Shown here: positions 35,551-46,560 of the stretch, one piece after another | How positions within the stretch are numbered: the stretch's first letter is position 1 | How the letters are laid out: each line of letters opens with the position of its first letter | DNA from: Branchiostoma floridae | Lineage: Eukaryota; Chordata; Leptocardii; Amphioxiformes; Branchiostomatidae | Assembly: GCF_000003815.2 (NCBI RefSeq) | Contig: NC_049992.1 | Span: forward strand, 13,307,105 to 13,371,104 | DNA length: 64,000 nucleotides | Direction of reading: 5' to 3' | Made by a program: the position numbers and the translations under genes | The notes under the pieces: model-generated | The model's input: only the letters and a program-made list of their open reading frames with translations | What the model was told of the DNA's origin: nothing | Database searches by the model: none

Positions 35551-38476
35551 TTTCTGTGAATGTCGATGTGACCAAGGATGTGACCGTGTCAAGTATCAAA
35601 GTTATAAACCTACCTACAAAGAACTAACGCGTTCACAATTTCGTTTTCCACTAGAACTAACGTTATAGTAGAGTGGAACTCGTTGCCACAAAGTACGTAC
35701 TATAGGAGGTTGTTTAGTGTAATATAACCAGCTGCTGCTAAAGTGCGTGCCTGCCAAGCTGTTGTGTTTTGCCCAATGGCGGCCAACCGGTTACGTAGAT
35801 ACATACTATCATAAAAGGCATTTGATATGATACTAAAAAGTTCATGACCTGTCGCAAGAAGGCGTTTCTACACAACCCTGTGCTGCCGCAGTGTGAGGCT
35901 GGTATTTCATCTCCATCCTGTTCACTGTTTCTTCATTCATCTCTTTGGCCTTGTAGCGCAGATATCACGATGAAGTTAATTTGAAAATTACAATTTCCGT
36001 TCATACTATCTCATAAGACGCAAACATGTAGTATAATCTATTTGTTGATAATCTAACTTACTAGTATTCTAATACTCTGGAAAAAAAGAAACACAAACAC
36101 ATTACTTTTTTGTTTCTCTTCCGAACACTATAGATTTTCTACAATGTCGTTAATAATGTAACGAGAAGTAACTAAACCCTTGCCAATACATGTTCATGTA
36201 ATACTATATAAATTATATAGAGAGAAATATCTTTGATATACCATTCATATTTTTTGTAAACTGAAGCATGAAACTACTCTTTTGACCAATCAAGATATGA
36301 AGAAGAATGCAAGGTTGGGGATAAAAGTAAATTCTAGGAAGGGTAGTACCAACGTAGTTTAAGCAATACATCTATTACATGTACAGCATTCAGTCTAATA
36401 CTTGGGGTCATTATTTCAATATCTCAAAAAGAAGGGGCCAAGAAACATTTCTTCCTGAATTACCTCTGAACACTCTTAACAGCCTTTCAAAAACCTTCTC
36501 AAATTGCTTGGAAAGAAACCTTCCTGACAACCCCTCTACAACTTTCCAATGGAATAGCCTGAAATTCATACATGGAAATGGAAAACAATAGATAATGTAG
36601 AGAGAACTGTTTTGATATAGAAAGGTATAGAAAAATGAAATTGGCTTTGAAGATTGTAATGGTATTTACAAGTATAGCGTGTTGCCATTCAGATCTCAAC
36701 CATTCACACCACCTGACCAATCTACATACAACAGAACACCATTATTCTCAGGTTCTTACCTCTTTTACAACATACTTTCTGGCAACTGTTTCATACCCAC
36801 AGCACTTTTTCACAATGACACTTTGAAAGACAAAGTTCGTGTACTTCTCTAGAATTAAATACAGTAAAACAGAAGTCAATGTATGCAAAGAAACTTCTCT
36901 TTTCTGGCAAGTTTTTAGCATTTTGATAGGGTTTACTATTGGAAGACAGCAGGGAAAGTTTTTTTTCATATACATATATATAGTCTGTATTTTAAGCAAT
37001 AAAATGTACAATGCCAATATGATGTACATGTAGTTAGCCTTATGCACAATACACATTAAATGCTTTTTGTAACCTGGCCTGTTAAAAAAATATGCAAGGG
37101 CCACCCCCTATCCACTTGTGTTGGAATGTAGTAGAACTTTAGTCTCTTAAATGTTTAGAAAGAACAGTTTCATATTCCGTGTTTCCCTTGAACAGTAGTA
37201 AGATATACCACACTTCTATTCATGCAACTATAAGGCATTTCCTTCCAAACGTTCATACAATAAACATATCCTTAATATTGCTGTAATCAATGAATACTTT
37301 TGCTTGAACAAAGATGTATATGAATGCAGGCATAACATAATATAATGTAATGTGAGTTGAGGTTGTATGTTAGTATGGGTACCATCCGATTTCTACCAGG
37401 GCTTCTTACACTCGCTACACTAAAAAAAATATTTTTAGGGTAGCGAGTGTACATTTGTGTAAGGAGCCCTGGTAGAAATCAGATGGTACCCAGGCTAGTT
37501 GTATGTGTCATCAGCTATTATTAACTTAAGTGATTAACTGAGTTATCAACACTAAACTATATGTTAGTGATGTTATAGAACAATGATGTCATCAACAAAT
37601 TGTTAAAACTAGAGCGATAATAATTACCAGGTCATAAATACATTATATCAGCAGAACATGGCAAATCTGACTCTGAGTCTATGGCAACGTTCTCATGAAA
37701 GGAATGGCATTCTTTACAATACATGTACATATACATATGCAAGCTTTTACAGGAAAGCAACATGTCATATAGGGTTTTAATAGCTCTGCTGGTTTACTCA
37801 CTCACTGGTTAGTTTTGGAAAGAGAGACAACTACAAGCTTAATGATATCTATGTTTTTGAGTTGTCCAAAACCAACATATGCCAAATGGTTCTGGTTCAG
37901 ACAAGTCAATTATCATGACAAGATAAGCAACTGTTGATTGGAGTACCATAAAGATGGTGAGACAGTAGAAAATTCCTGTACTAGTAGTTTTAGATTCTAC
38001 CAATGCTTTCTTAAAATTTATCATCAGTTTCTGATAATTACTTGTCTTTGACAATACAGTGCATCTGAGTTTAAGCCTCATGGCCAAAAGCTTTGACATA
38101 CGGTTCAAATTTGATTTGATTGCTGTTAGCAGTACATACCCCTGTCCAGCACATTATGTTGTTGACCAGCTATTTAGGCACAAAATTACAACTACTGTTT
38201 TATACAGCATCTGAGTCTATAACCTTTACCTGCATGTGTAAGACATTACGGCTTCCACGTGTCTGTCAGTAAACATTGGACACTTTTACAGACAGACACA
38301 GGAATTGAGAAGTCTTCCTTTCTAGGTGTGAGCCAACTTTAAATAGGTATGCTGAAGTACACTTACTTTACATATGAACATGAGAGACAAGCATGACTAT
38401 TTCCTATTCCACGTGTATTGCTGACGTGTTGAGAGCTGTATGTACTGTACAATGTGAGTGATCCAATCATGTGTGT
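35551..38476. other. Intergenic / SEC62 3' UTR side
   Basis: AT-rich, no gene recognised. The part nearest 38476 should be SEC62 3' UTR on the - strand. A - strand ATTAAA (plus-strand tttaat at 37776-37781) is a possible but weak polyadenylation signal. A hairpin element lies at 37377-37491. Confidence 0.5.
37377..37491. mobile_element. Foldback (hairpin) MITE-like element
   Basis: The left arm starts gggtaccatccgatttctac and the right arm is its inverted copy, ending ctggtagaaatcagatggta. The arms are about 45-50 bp with few mismatches, around an A/T-rich centre. They contain CCAGGGCT/AGCCCTGG, as do the ends of the 42812-44033 element. Confidence 0.85.
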
Positions 38477-39015
38477 TCAGTCCTGTGTTTGTGTGACGTC
38501 CCCCTGCCCCTTGTCCCCAAGCCCCCCCACTTCCAACTCTTCTTTCTTTATAACTTCAAACCCGTTGTCACCATTAGTGGTATCAGTCCCTCCCCCATTC
38601 CCATCCCCATCTTCCGTCTGTTCTTCCATTTCCTGGTCTTCACTTTCCGACCCGTCTTCATCCTCACTTCCTTCCTCATCTTCATCTCCTTCTAGGTCGT
38701 CATTTCCGTCTTTTTCAGACCCTGATTCGTCCTGGTCCTTGGGAGTCTCCTCTCCCTTTTCCGTTGTTTCTTTGTCGTCTTCTTTTCTTTCCACATCTTC
38801 CACGTGTTCTTCCTCCCTCTCTCCCTTTGCTGTTTCCTCCGAGTCCTTCTGGTCATCCTTCTTGTCCTTGTCCTTGTCTGGTCCCTTGTACTCGTACAGA
38901 TAGAGTGGTCTGAAGGAGTCCAGGAAGCCGACGTCCGCGGTGAGGTTGGGGAGGAACCAGAAGTGGTGATGTCCTCCTGTTCCTGCCCAGATCAGGCAGA
39001 ACAGGATCAGACGGA
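38477..39015 (-). CDS. SEC62: SEC62 exon 8: end of span 2, signature motif and acidic tail
   Basis: Starts RLILFCLIWAGTGGHHHFWF, then LPNLTADVGFLDSFRPLY, then about 140 residues dominated by Asp, Glu and Lys, with NGFEVIKKEELE near the end. The stop codon is at 38477-38479. The last codon is followed by no further conserved sequence. Confidence 0.94.
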
Positions 39016-42000
39016 CTGGAATAAAAAACAGGAATACAACATGTTTACGAAAGTGAAACAATCTACATAGAAAAAAAGGAGCTGGGAGGGAAAACTGTAG
39101 CTTAGAACAAGAGACAACAACAGCATACAAGGAGAGAATAACTACAATAAATACGTTGTAAACGTTCTTTACTTTTACCATAAGCACATTTTGCCATCTT
39201 CCCTAACTGGAACTTGACTTTGTAATGGTTATGACTGATACATTTCATATTGATGAGAAATCTGAATGTCTAGTCAAGTCTTGCTACTAACAGTATCACC
39301 TTACCAAGTTAATGGCTGGCTAACACCTGATTTGTTAGTTAAATGGATGATGTGTTTATTTGTTGACTAGTAAATACTTGGTTTATTGCTAGAAAAATAG
39401 TCAAATTACATGTATATTGAAAGCGTGACTTACCGACAGCCAAGAACAGGATGAATCCGATGAAGAAGGCTGCGGCCAGGCTGAGATAGTACACGCCTTG
39501 TCGTGCCTCGTACGGCCACAGTGGGAACAACACCACAACAACGGCAGCAACAACTAGCGTAAGAACACACAAAACACTTTTAATCAAGTACACACACTTA
39601 ATGTTAACACTGTTCTGCAAATTCTACAGTTACTCCCAAAAATCTAACAATTCAAGCTGCTTTGTTCAACACTATTATAACACATATCAAACTAGAGTTT
39701 GGTGACCTCATCTACCTCCATGAAATATCTAGAGCTTTTGTAGTTATGCAAATGACATACAGTAACACTCTTACATGATTTATGCATGGTGGTGTCCATC
39801 ATTGACTAGCTTACACATGTGACATCACTCTGTATCATCTATCATGAAGCGCTTGTGTCATTTTTGCATTAATTATTCAAATAAGTTCCTCATTTTCATG
39901 TTTGGTATCTTATGTTCCACCAGTCATGAATTACATGTTACATTTATTGCAGTCCAGTAATGGAAAACAATGGAATTATATAAGTGCCTCATTAATTATG
40001 CAAATTAGGTATAAACACTAGTGAAAATTTAAGTTTGAAATGAATATTTCATGGAGGTAATATCAAATACCACAAGCCTGACGTTTCTCAGTCATATCAC
40101 TCAAGATAGAAACATTTGTCTTGAGTTCCTATAGATAGATTTAGTTAGTTATTACTGTGAGTCTAGACCCTGATATTTGGTAAAATCTGTTACTTACCCA
40201 GAGCCAGGCCCAGAGCAAAAGTCTTGGGGTGGATGGGGTCAAACACCCAGACATACAGCTGTGGGGACAGAAAAAAGCATGCTGCATTCATTCAGGAATA
40301 TCCTTTATATGTACAAGTGAAGAATCTTCAGCAATAATTAAAGATAAGATTTGTAAAGCTTGAACGGGATGAAAACACTGCTAATGTCCAGAACAGCAAA
40401 TAAATGCTGTGCATATGCGGATGAATGTTAGACATCTAGGTGATATTAACATACACAAGAGAACTGTTAGTCGAGCATCTGGATAGAATTGGAAGTGGCC
40501 AGACATCTGTATAAATTTTGTATTCTGATTTCAACACATTTTCCCGGGAAATTTTACCATCCTCATGTTTCTAGTTACTCATTACCCACGCTCGTACCCA
40601 GCGCCGCGAAGAAGCCATAGGTTTAGATTGTGGGCTCAACCAATACACAAATAAAACTATATGGAATCCACGGCTGTCATTTTGTTTTGTTTTGTTTTTG
40701 TCTCAATTACCTTAGCAAATCGCAAGTTGTGTGACCATTGTGTGCGTCTCTATACAACGTGTGACTGTAACGTTACCCTAGTTAGCTAGTATTTTCTACA
40801 GTTACCGGGGCGAAAAACAAGACGAAAGTTCACTATTTCGGGGGTAAAATGTTGTCACAATGGTGATACGTTATATCAAAGGGAAGTTTAAAATGTACCT
40901 AATTTGGTGGCGCTGCGAGGGTGTTAGATTACCCTTCTAGATTGCCGAGAGGGGAGTTATGTCACGGAAGGGAGTTTGCTACGGTAGGTTTATATCGCTT
41001 CCCCCAGCATGCTTTGCGCGGAAAAGATACGCTCGTACCCAGGTTACCCAGGACACAAAGACTTGGTAAACACGAAAAGGCGCCCCGCTATGTTCAGTGG
41101 GCCCGGGGGGTGGATCTAATTAAAGGACGCTGTGGAGGAGCGTGCTCATTACCTAAACTTCTGTGACCACACAAACCTCATTTGCATCCAAGAAGAGTTG
41201 TTCCTCGTGGAATTCCAACTTTATTTTCCTCTTGCCTTCCTTCTTCTTCTTTCCGCTGGGCGTGTCTTCTACACCCTCCTGGAAAAATGTCAAATCTTAC
41301 TTTCCATTGGACTCTCAATATACTATACTGTTACTAAGAAGTTATAGTAGACAGAGAACGTCTTAATTTTCAAACTTAGAATTTGAAACAATGTGGAACC
41401 ACGTTGTGTTGTAATGCAGGCAGAATTTGTGTTGTTGTGCTCCCCTGACATGATGACCACTTATATGTGAATACAGAGTTCTACATTAATTTGGTTCTCC
41501 TTTTAGTAGGGGTCCTATACACATTTCTCATGCAGCCGCTATGATAGATCAAAACCCAGGTCAATGAGGCAAACAAAAGACTGGCCATCATAATTAGCAG
41601 TTCAACAAATGATAGCATGGCAATTAGGAAAGTGCCCAATAAGAGAATGGCTGTCTTTCCATCAAATATTTGTATTATTATGTTTTTATTTTGCATCTCT
41701 TAAGGGACTATGGGATCAGTCTACACTTCTCTAAGTTGCTACATATTTGGGTATATAACACTAGTTATGATATTATAATTTGATCTTGTATTGTGAAAAT
41801 TTTTGTGGTTTGGGGGAAGACTAAATGGGAGCTGATTTTAGAAATACTTTTTGTCTATTTGCCTCATTGGCCTAATTTTCAATCTATCATGGCCGTCGTG
41901 TGAGAAATGTGTATTGGCGATATCACCACCCCCCTCCCCCATGTGTACCCAGAGTGTATACAACAGCAGGAAGAGAGAAGGTAGGCAGTGTAGGAGGAGT

Positions 42001-45000
42001 TTCTGCCAGATTTTGGAACCGTTGTTCTCACCTCCTCCCTACTGGCAGGCTCCTCCACTGCCTCCTGAGGGCACAAAAAACACACAACATCAACAATGTC
42101 TGCTGTCATCTAACACCGGGAAAGGGTTTTTTAGGAGCCTGTCTCTGTAGTCTTTTATTGTGAGTGAAACTAACTGTTACTGGTAGTAGATCCACATTGA
42201 AAAAATACAGAGCTTTAGCTCTTTCCTTGTTTCTTTTGCATTTTAAAGCAAAGTATTGACTGGAAAAACAACTCTTAAGTTTAAGGAAAATAAAATGTAG
42301 GAAAGATGATTTTGACAGTGGTAGGATTTTTCAACTATGCATAAGAACTTTCTATTTTTAATGAAGATTTTCTCAGAGATTAAAGATATGTTGAGGATTT
42401 TTTTTGCAAAGAAAAGGTCCCGTGCCTATCATAACGGTGGAACCCTTATAAACAGTTTAAAACAGAAATTCAAGGGTGTGGCCTGATATATGTAGTCATG
42501 GTAACACACATTACCTTTTTTCCAGAGGTTTCTGTGTCTTCTTCTTCAGCCTTCTCCTTGGTCTTCTCTTTCTCTCCCTCCTTTTCTTTCTCCTTTTCCT
42601 TGGTCTTCTCCTTCTTTCCTTCCTTCTTTTCTTCTGTCTTCTTCTCCTCCTTCTTTTTCTTGTCTTCCTTTTTCACCATCTTCTTGGCTCGGTAAAACAT
42701 CCCTTTTTCCAGAAGTCTATAGAGGAAGGCAAATACCACAATTCATACCATAAAGGGTCACTATCTATAGGCTACAAAATTAAGCAAAGTCAGAATGAAA
42801 CAATGTACGGTCCAGGGCTCCAGACTAACTTTTTGGCCTAGGAGCACTGCGCTCCTAACTCTAAAAACTTAGGAGCACCAGCAAAAATTTAGGAGCACCA
42901 CTGTAAAAATTGGTAGTAAAAGCAAAAAATCTAAGTATCATTATTGATCACCTGGAATAGCATATTTTCATACAGTAATATGAAAGAAAAACAGTCTTTG
43001 CTTTAAATACGTGAATGTGGAAATACATTGATGTGGTGGTTCTTGGGGATAGGAGGACACAGGTTTTTTGCTACAGACGNNNNNNNNNNNNNNNNNNNNN
43101 NNNNNNNNNNNNNNNNNNNNNNNNNNNNNNNNNNNNNNNNNNNNNNNNNNNNNNNNNNNNNNNNNNNNNNNNNNNNNNNNNNNNNNNNNNNNNNNNNNNN
43201 NNNNNNNNNNNNNNAAACCAAGTTACACAGACAAAAAAGTAATTATGCTTTCTTATTGTAAGAACAATGAAAAATAACTGATTAATCCCAAATTACCATT
43301 TAAATTGAAAAAAAAAAACACAAATAAGTATAAAGGTACAAGTGTCTGACAAAATGGGTGAAATTGAACTGAAAATGGAAATAGTGCAGGCCGCTCTCCA
43401 ACACCAAGATCGTATCTCAAGAATGTTTTTTTTCCACCCTACCATTTTTTTTATAAAGGCCTACTTGTTCACTGTCTCAGGGGCTGCAACATTGTTGTCT
43501 AAAAAGTCATGTTACAAAAGTTTTGTTACTGCCTACTGGACCTCCACTTATCATGCTGTCATAGCATATCATACCATACCATACTATATCAAGGAGGTTA
43601 TTTCCTATACATGAAATCTCCTTGGCCAAACCAAGGCTCTTTCTTCAACCTCCTTGGCCAAACCAATATATATATATATCATGTATACTCTCAAATTTCC
43701 CTATCTGTTTGGACAAACTCACAAAGGGAATACAGTAAATAAAGGTCCAGTGGAAAAACATTTTTTAAACCTCCTTGGTACATGTAATTGAAGACAGTAC
43801 AGACACATGGCAGGCCTTAATGAGGTGTGACCCCCCTGCTGACCATCCCTGTCAGGGGAAGAAACTGATACCTGGCAGGGACAGCCTTTCCCTGCAAAGA
43901 TTCTACTTGGCTGGATGATAAATGATGATTAATTGTAATAGGTCGCACAGTGCGACTGTGGTTACAGATCTGGTCGCACCAGGGGAATTCTACTGGCATA
44001 TGCGACCAACTTGGTCGCAGTCAGGAGCCCTGGTACTACCATATATTTAGTGTTGATCATTCATTCATTCAAACATTGTCTAAGAGCAGCTTATTAATCT
44101 CCAAGCATATCTTGCCTGGCATAAGATAGTATCATAAGCTGGGGAAGTAGTTTAGCCAGCAGAGGAGATAATTGGCTACGCATGGCTCAACTCCTTCCCC
44201 AGCTTATGATACTATCTTATGCCACGCAAGATCTGCTTGGAGATAACAGCTAATAAAGTAAAAGCTCATTTTTTTTCACAACAGACCAACTTACTTTTAG
44301 ATTAACCTGTATTGTAAAATAATAACAATATGGGTAACGACTATTTCAAGAAGTAAGACAATCTTAGCACCCCCTCCAATCTATGCAAAGTAGTATATTG
44401 TGACATGAATACTAAGTATGGTGTGCTCTACGAAACTATGCCTGAAGTAATATGATCCCTTCACCCACACCTGGAGTCCGAGCACCTGTTTCTCTATGTG
44501 TAACTACTTACACAATTCCAGAATACAAGATTAGCAGCTTCTACTGTCCCTGCCTGAGTCAACCAACAATATAAAAGAAAGAAAGGAGCATTTCCCATGA
44601 ATATAGAGAATGCTTATTGAAACTAATGACTGTTGTACAATGTTGTTACCTCTGGCAGTAGTTGACAGCAGACTCCCGATGAGTGAACAGCACTTCAGTT
44701 TTCCCCTTCCCTTCTGCCCACTTGGAGTCCAACAGACAGTCCACAGCTTTGGAGGCTGTAGAAGAAAGAAATGAGTCTCTTGGTAATACAGTAACTGTAT
44801 AATCTTTTATATCACTCATTAAAAAGAGGTTTAAATTTTGAAAGAGAGTCAATTGTTATTAAATCACTCATTAAAAAGAGGTTTAACTTTTAAAGAGTTA
44901 AGAGAGTCAATTGTTATGCCAATGAAGGTTGGGTAGAAAGAATTCCCAAAAGGGCGAAAGACTTTAAACAGTAAATTTAGACCTAATGTCAAAAGGTTGC

Positions 45001-46459
45001 AAAAAAACAAACAACCCATTTCATTACTTATTATTACCATTTCATTATTTTATTTCCACTTTTATTAGTAGAAGAAATCAGGAATTCAGCTTCTGCCATA
45101 TGGAACTACAGTAACATTAAGTGTTGTTTATCAAGGTGAGCTTACCTGTGAAATACTCCACATTGTTCCTCATGATGGAGGTTTTCTTGGTCGGCACATT
45201 GAACCTCAGATATTTCCCAACAGCCGTCTCCTCTTTAGAAACACCATCAGAGTCAACCTGATGACAAAAAAACAACAAAATGTACCATTCTTAAACAAAG
45301 TTTTGAACTGCCATGGGCATGACTTCCAGTGGATAAGTAACTATGATCTGTAAATGTGTAATTGCAGCTTAAATCTGGACTATTCCAATCTTAAGTTAAA
45401 GCATCATATTTTGATAGACAGTCAAGAAAATGTCTTAAAATGAAAAGTTTCATGCCTATCATTCATCAAAGAGAAAGAGTTTTGCAGCCAAAATATATTT
45501 GTGCTCATCAGAGTTATCTTACTAGTATGAGGGTACAGTTGTACTGCACATGTTGTAAGAAGTACTGTGTGGGGCAATGGTTAGACCATTTGGCCTAGAA
45601 CCAAGAGGTCCTGGGTTAGATCCCCTGACATGCCACTTCATTAGTCGGCTACAGGTGACATGCGGGGTGACCTAGGCTTAGGTTTACCCATCACACTTAT
45701 AAATTCCTTTCCGACATGATAGGATCAAGCCTCACAGTCTACAGCCTATGGGCTACAAGATCTTCACTTAGTTGAATATGGTAGTCTCAAAAGGAAGAAG
45801 GAGAAGTACAGTGAGTATTATCAGCTCTAGATCTGGACTGTACAAATTTTAAAATTTAGAGTTCATAATATGAAGAATGATGCTAAAACTAGCTAAAGTC
45901 ATCATTTCTTGCACTAGGTCTGACTGTTTTTTTACATTTCCGGTAGAACCTCTTTAATGGCTCACGTTAGAGACACGGAATGTCAACACAACAGACCCTG
46001 TCCGTAAACATATGGCAAAGTCTTTGACCTCCATTCTGGTAACAAACTTGCGCAATATTGTCAACACAATTTCACACCACGCCAGTGACGCCACCATCTC
46101 ACATGGCGTGGTTGGTGATCATGATCGCCTGTATCTGGAGACTCTACACAGATATGACGGTCCACAAGTAAACCGTTCAACTTCAAATCTGGAGCCGTTC
46201 ACAACAAACTTTCCTTACAGCAGTCAAAAATTATTTCCACTTTCATAGTCACCAAGCCAGCTGATTGCGAATAGGTAAACAATGACACTCATACGCCGTA
46301 ATAAAAAAGGTGTGGAGTTCTTTTTGGTCTAAAATATCCTAGAAAATTGTAGATATCCATGGAGAGTAGTGTCATGTCATATGAAGCTGCATTTGGGTGG
46401 GAAAGGCGAGGATTACTTACGTCTTTAGCCCTCTGCTTCTTTTTCCTTCGTTCCGCCAT
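38477..46459 (-). CDS. SEC62: Translocation protein SEC62, complete eight-exon gene
   Basis: In transcript order the exons are 46421-46459, 45146-45257, 44650-44755, 42515-42716, 41177-41278, 40198-40258, 39434-39553 and 38477-39015. They sum to 1281 nt, 426 aa (human SEC62 has 399). SEC62 is an ER-membrane partner of the SEC61 translocon and SEC63 in post-translational import; in vertebrates it is also an ER-phagy receptor. The sequence shows MAERRKKKQRAKD, the Sec62 domain (KYLRFNVPTKKT, ASKAVDCLLDSKW), a Lys/Glu-rich linker, membrane spans at about 200-217 and 229-257 around LFPLWPYEARQGVYYLS, the signature HHHFWFLPNLTADVGFLDSF, and a long acidic cytosolic tail with FEVI at 400-403. The start is chosen because the human protein begins MAERR. 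All junctions are GT-AG with matching phases. The 5' flank carries a tandem array. Confidence 0.96.
39434..39553 (-). CDS. SEC62: SEC62 exon 7: membrane spans
   Basis: Reads VVAAVVVVLFPLWPYEARQG and continues VYYLSLAAAFFIGFILFLAV, the end of span 1, the lumenal loop and most of span 2. Acceptor gctag, donor gtaagt. Confidence 0.93.
39691..40059. mobile_element. MITE-like element in a SEC62 intron, with 7-bp target duplication
   Basis: The left end actagagtttggtgacctc with acctccatgaaatat is inverted at the right end as atatttcatggaggta. atatcaa flanks both ends (39684-39690 and 40060-40066). The ends match the larger element at 12749-13858. Confidence 0.75.
40198..40258 (-). CDS. SEC62: SEC62 exon 6: start of first membrane span
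   Basis: Reads LYVWVFDPIHPKTFALGLAL; human has VYVWIYDPVHFKTFVMGLIL. 61 nt, ends in phase 1. Too short for an ORF scan. Confidence 0.92.
40259..41176 (-). other. SEC62: SEC62 intron
   Basis: No exon or RNA recognised. The stretch 40560-41110 is CpG-richer than the neighbouring introns. Confidence 0.6.
41177..41278 (-). CDS. SEC62: SEC62 exon 5
   Basis: Reads EGVEDTPSGKKKKKEGKR then KLEFHEEQLFLDANE, matching human KLEPHDDQVFLDGNE. 34 codons, phase 0. The donor is the less common gtttgt. Confidence 0.9.
41279..42514 (-). other. SEC62: SEC62 intron
   Basis: AT-rich, with nothing supported inside. The open frames around 41850-42160 match no family. Confidence 0.6.
42515..42716 (-). CDS. SEC62: SEC62 exon 4: lysine/glutamate-rich linker
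   Basis: Starts LLEKGMFYRAKKMVKKED, then a long Lys-Glu repeat tract. The human counterpart is RLLKKQFFHRALKVMKMKYD and a similar charged linker. Ends in phase 0 at gtaatg. Confidence 0.92.
43080..43214. other. Assembly gap (135 N) in a SEC62 intron
   Basis: 135 consecutive N, lying inside the putative element 42812-44033. No exon is expected here, because the flanking exons join in phase. Confidence 0.99.
43590..43624. repeat. Imperfect palindrome of the CAAGGAGGTT family
   Basis: caaggaggttattt pairs with the downstream gaaatctccttgg. Two more ctccttggccaaacc words follow (43618-43632 and 43652-43666), with another aacctccttgg near 43769. Confidence 0.7.
44087..44252. mobile_element. Foldback MITE-like element in a SEC62 intron
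   Basis: The left arm contains cataagatagtatcataagc. The right arm is its inverted copy, gcttatgatactatcttatg. The arms extend for 55-60 bp with a few differences and end in ctccaagca/tgcttggag. The loop is about 50 bases. No coding capacity. Confidence 0.87.
44650..44755 (-). CDS. SEC62: SEC62 exon 3
   Basis: Reads ASKAVDCLLDSKWAEG and then EVLFTHRESAVNYCQR, almost the human sequence. The first alanine and last arginine codons are split by introns. Confidence 0.94.
44811..44918. repeat. Short tandem duplication, ~50-58-bp unit
   Basis: atcactcattaaaaagaggt and agagagtcaattgttat each occur twice in order. The second copy is slightly longer through a local aagagtta insertion. It lies in a SEC62 intron just upstream (transcript sense) of exon 3. 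Confidence 0.85.
45146..45257 (-). CDS. SEC62: SEC62 exon 2
   Basis: Reads SKEETAVGKYLRFNVPTKKT and then SIMRNNVEYFT, like the human KYLRFNCPTKSTNMM segment. Acceptor catcag, donor gtaagc; ends in phase 1. Confidence 0.93.
45577..45800 (+). mobile_element. tRNA-derived SINE
   Basis: The 5' part (ggggcaatggttagacc, then aggtcctgggttagatcccc) has the spacing and words of pol III A and B boxes (TGGTTAGACC and GGTTAGATCCC, close to GGTTCGANTCC). A tRNA-unrelated body follows. It does not fold into an intact tRNA by eye, so it is called a SINE rather than a tRNA gene. It lies in SEC62 intron 1, opposite to the gene. Confidence 0.72.
46421..46459 (-). CDS. SEC62: SEC62 exon 1
   Basis: Encodes MAERRKKKQRAKD (13 codons, phase 0), then a gtaagt donor on the - strand. 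Human SEC62 begins MAERRRHKKR. The tandem array begins 13 bases upstream of this ATG. Confidence 0.93.
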
Positions 46460-46560
46460 TTTGTCCAACACAGCAGGGGTGACGTAAGCATTAGCGCAGG
46501 CGCCTAGAGCCCACGGTGAGAGATCTCAAATAAAAACAAGGCTTTAAACCATTGAAAAGC
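46460..46560 (-). promoter_or_regulatory. SEC62: Candidate SEC62 promoter/5' leader
   Basis: Directly upstream of the ATG on the - strand lie ttacgtcacc (ATF/CREB-like) and ggcgcctgcgc (similar to an NRF1 site). Both are common in housekeeping promoters. Most of this segment is inside repeat unit A1, so it is present two further times upstream. The transcription start is not known. Confidence 0.45.

Larger units (their letters stand above)
42812..44033. mobile_element. Putative DNA element with CCAGGGCTCC / GGAGCCCTGG ends
   Basis: Both ends begin with the same ten bases, inverted. Each end also carries its own subterminal repeats: taggagcac words at 42839-42899 on the left, ggtcgca words at 43942-44018 on the right. 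The middle is interrupted by an N gap (43080-43214). No clear target duplication was found, so the two ends might belong to separate elements. Confidence 0.5.

Noticed and set aside
36748-37104. 118-codon open frame on the - strand
   Set aside because: AT-rich and low complexity in the SEC62 downstream region, without homology.
38454-38903. Serine-rich open frame on the + strand
   Set aside because: It is the antisense of the acidic SEC62 tail; Glu/Asp codons read backwards give Ser/Phe/Leu runs.
42470-42841. Leucine/phenylalanine-rich frames on the + strand
   Set aside because: Antisense shadows of the Lys-Glu linker in SEC62 exon 4.
45577-45650. Functional tRNA gene
   Set aside because: The A and B box words are present but no clean cloverleaf could be drawn, and a long unrelated tail follows; called a SINE.
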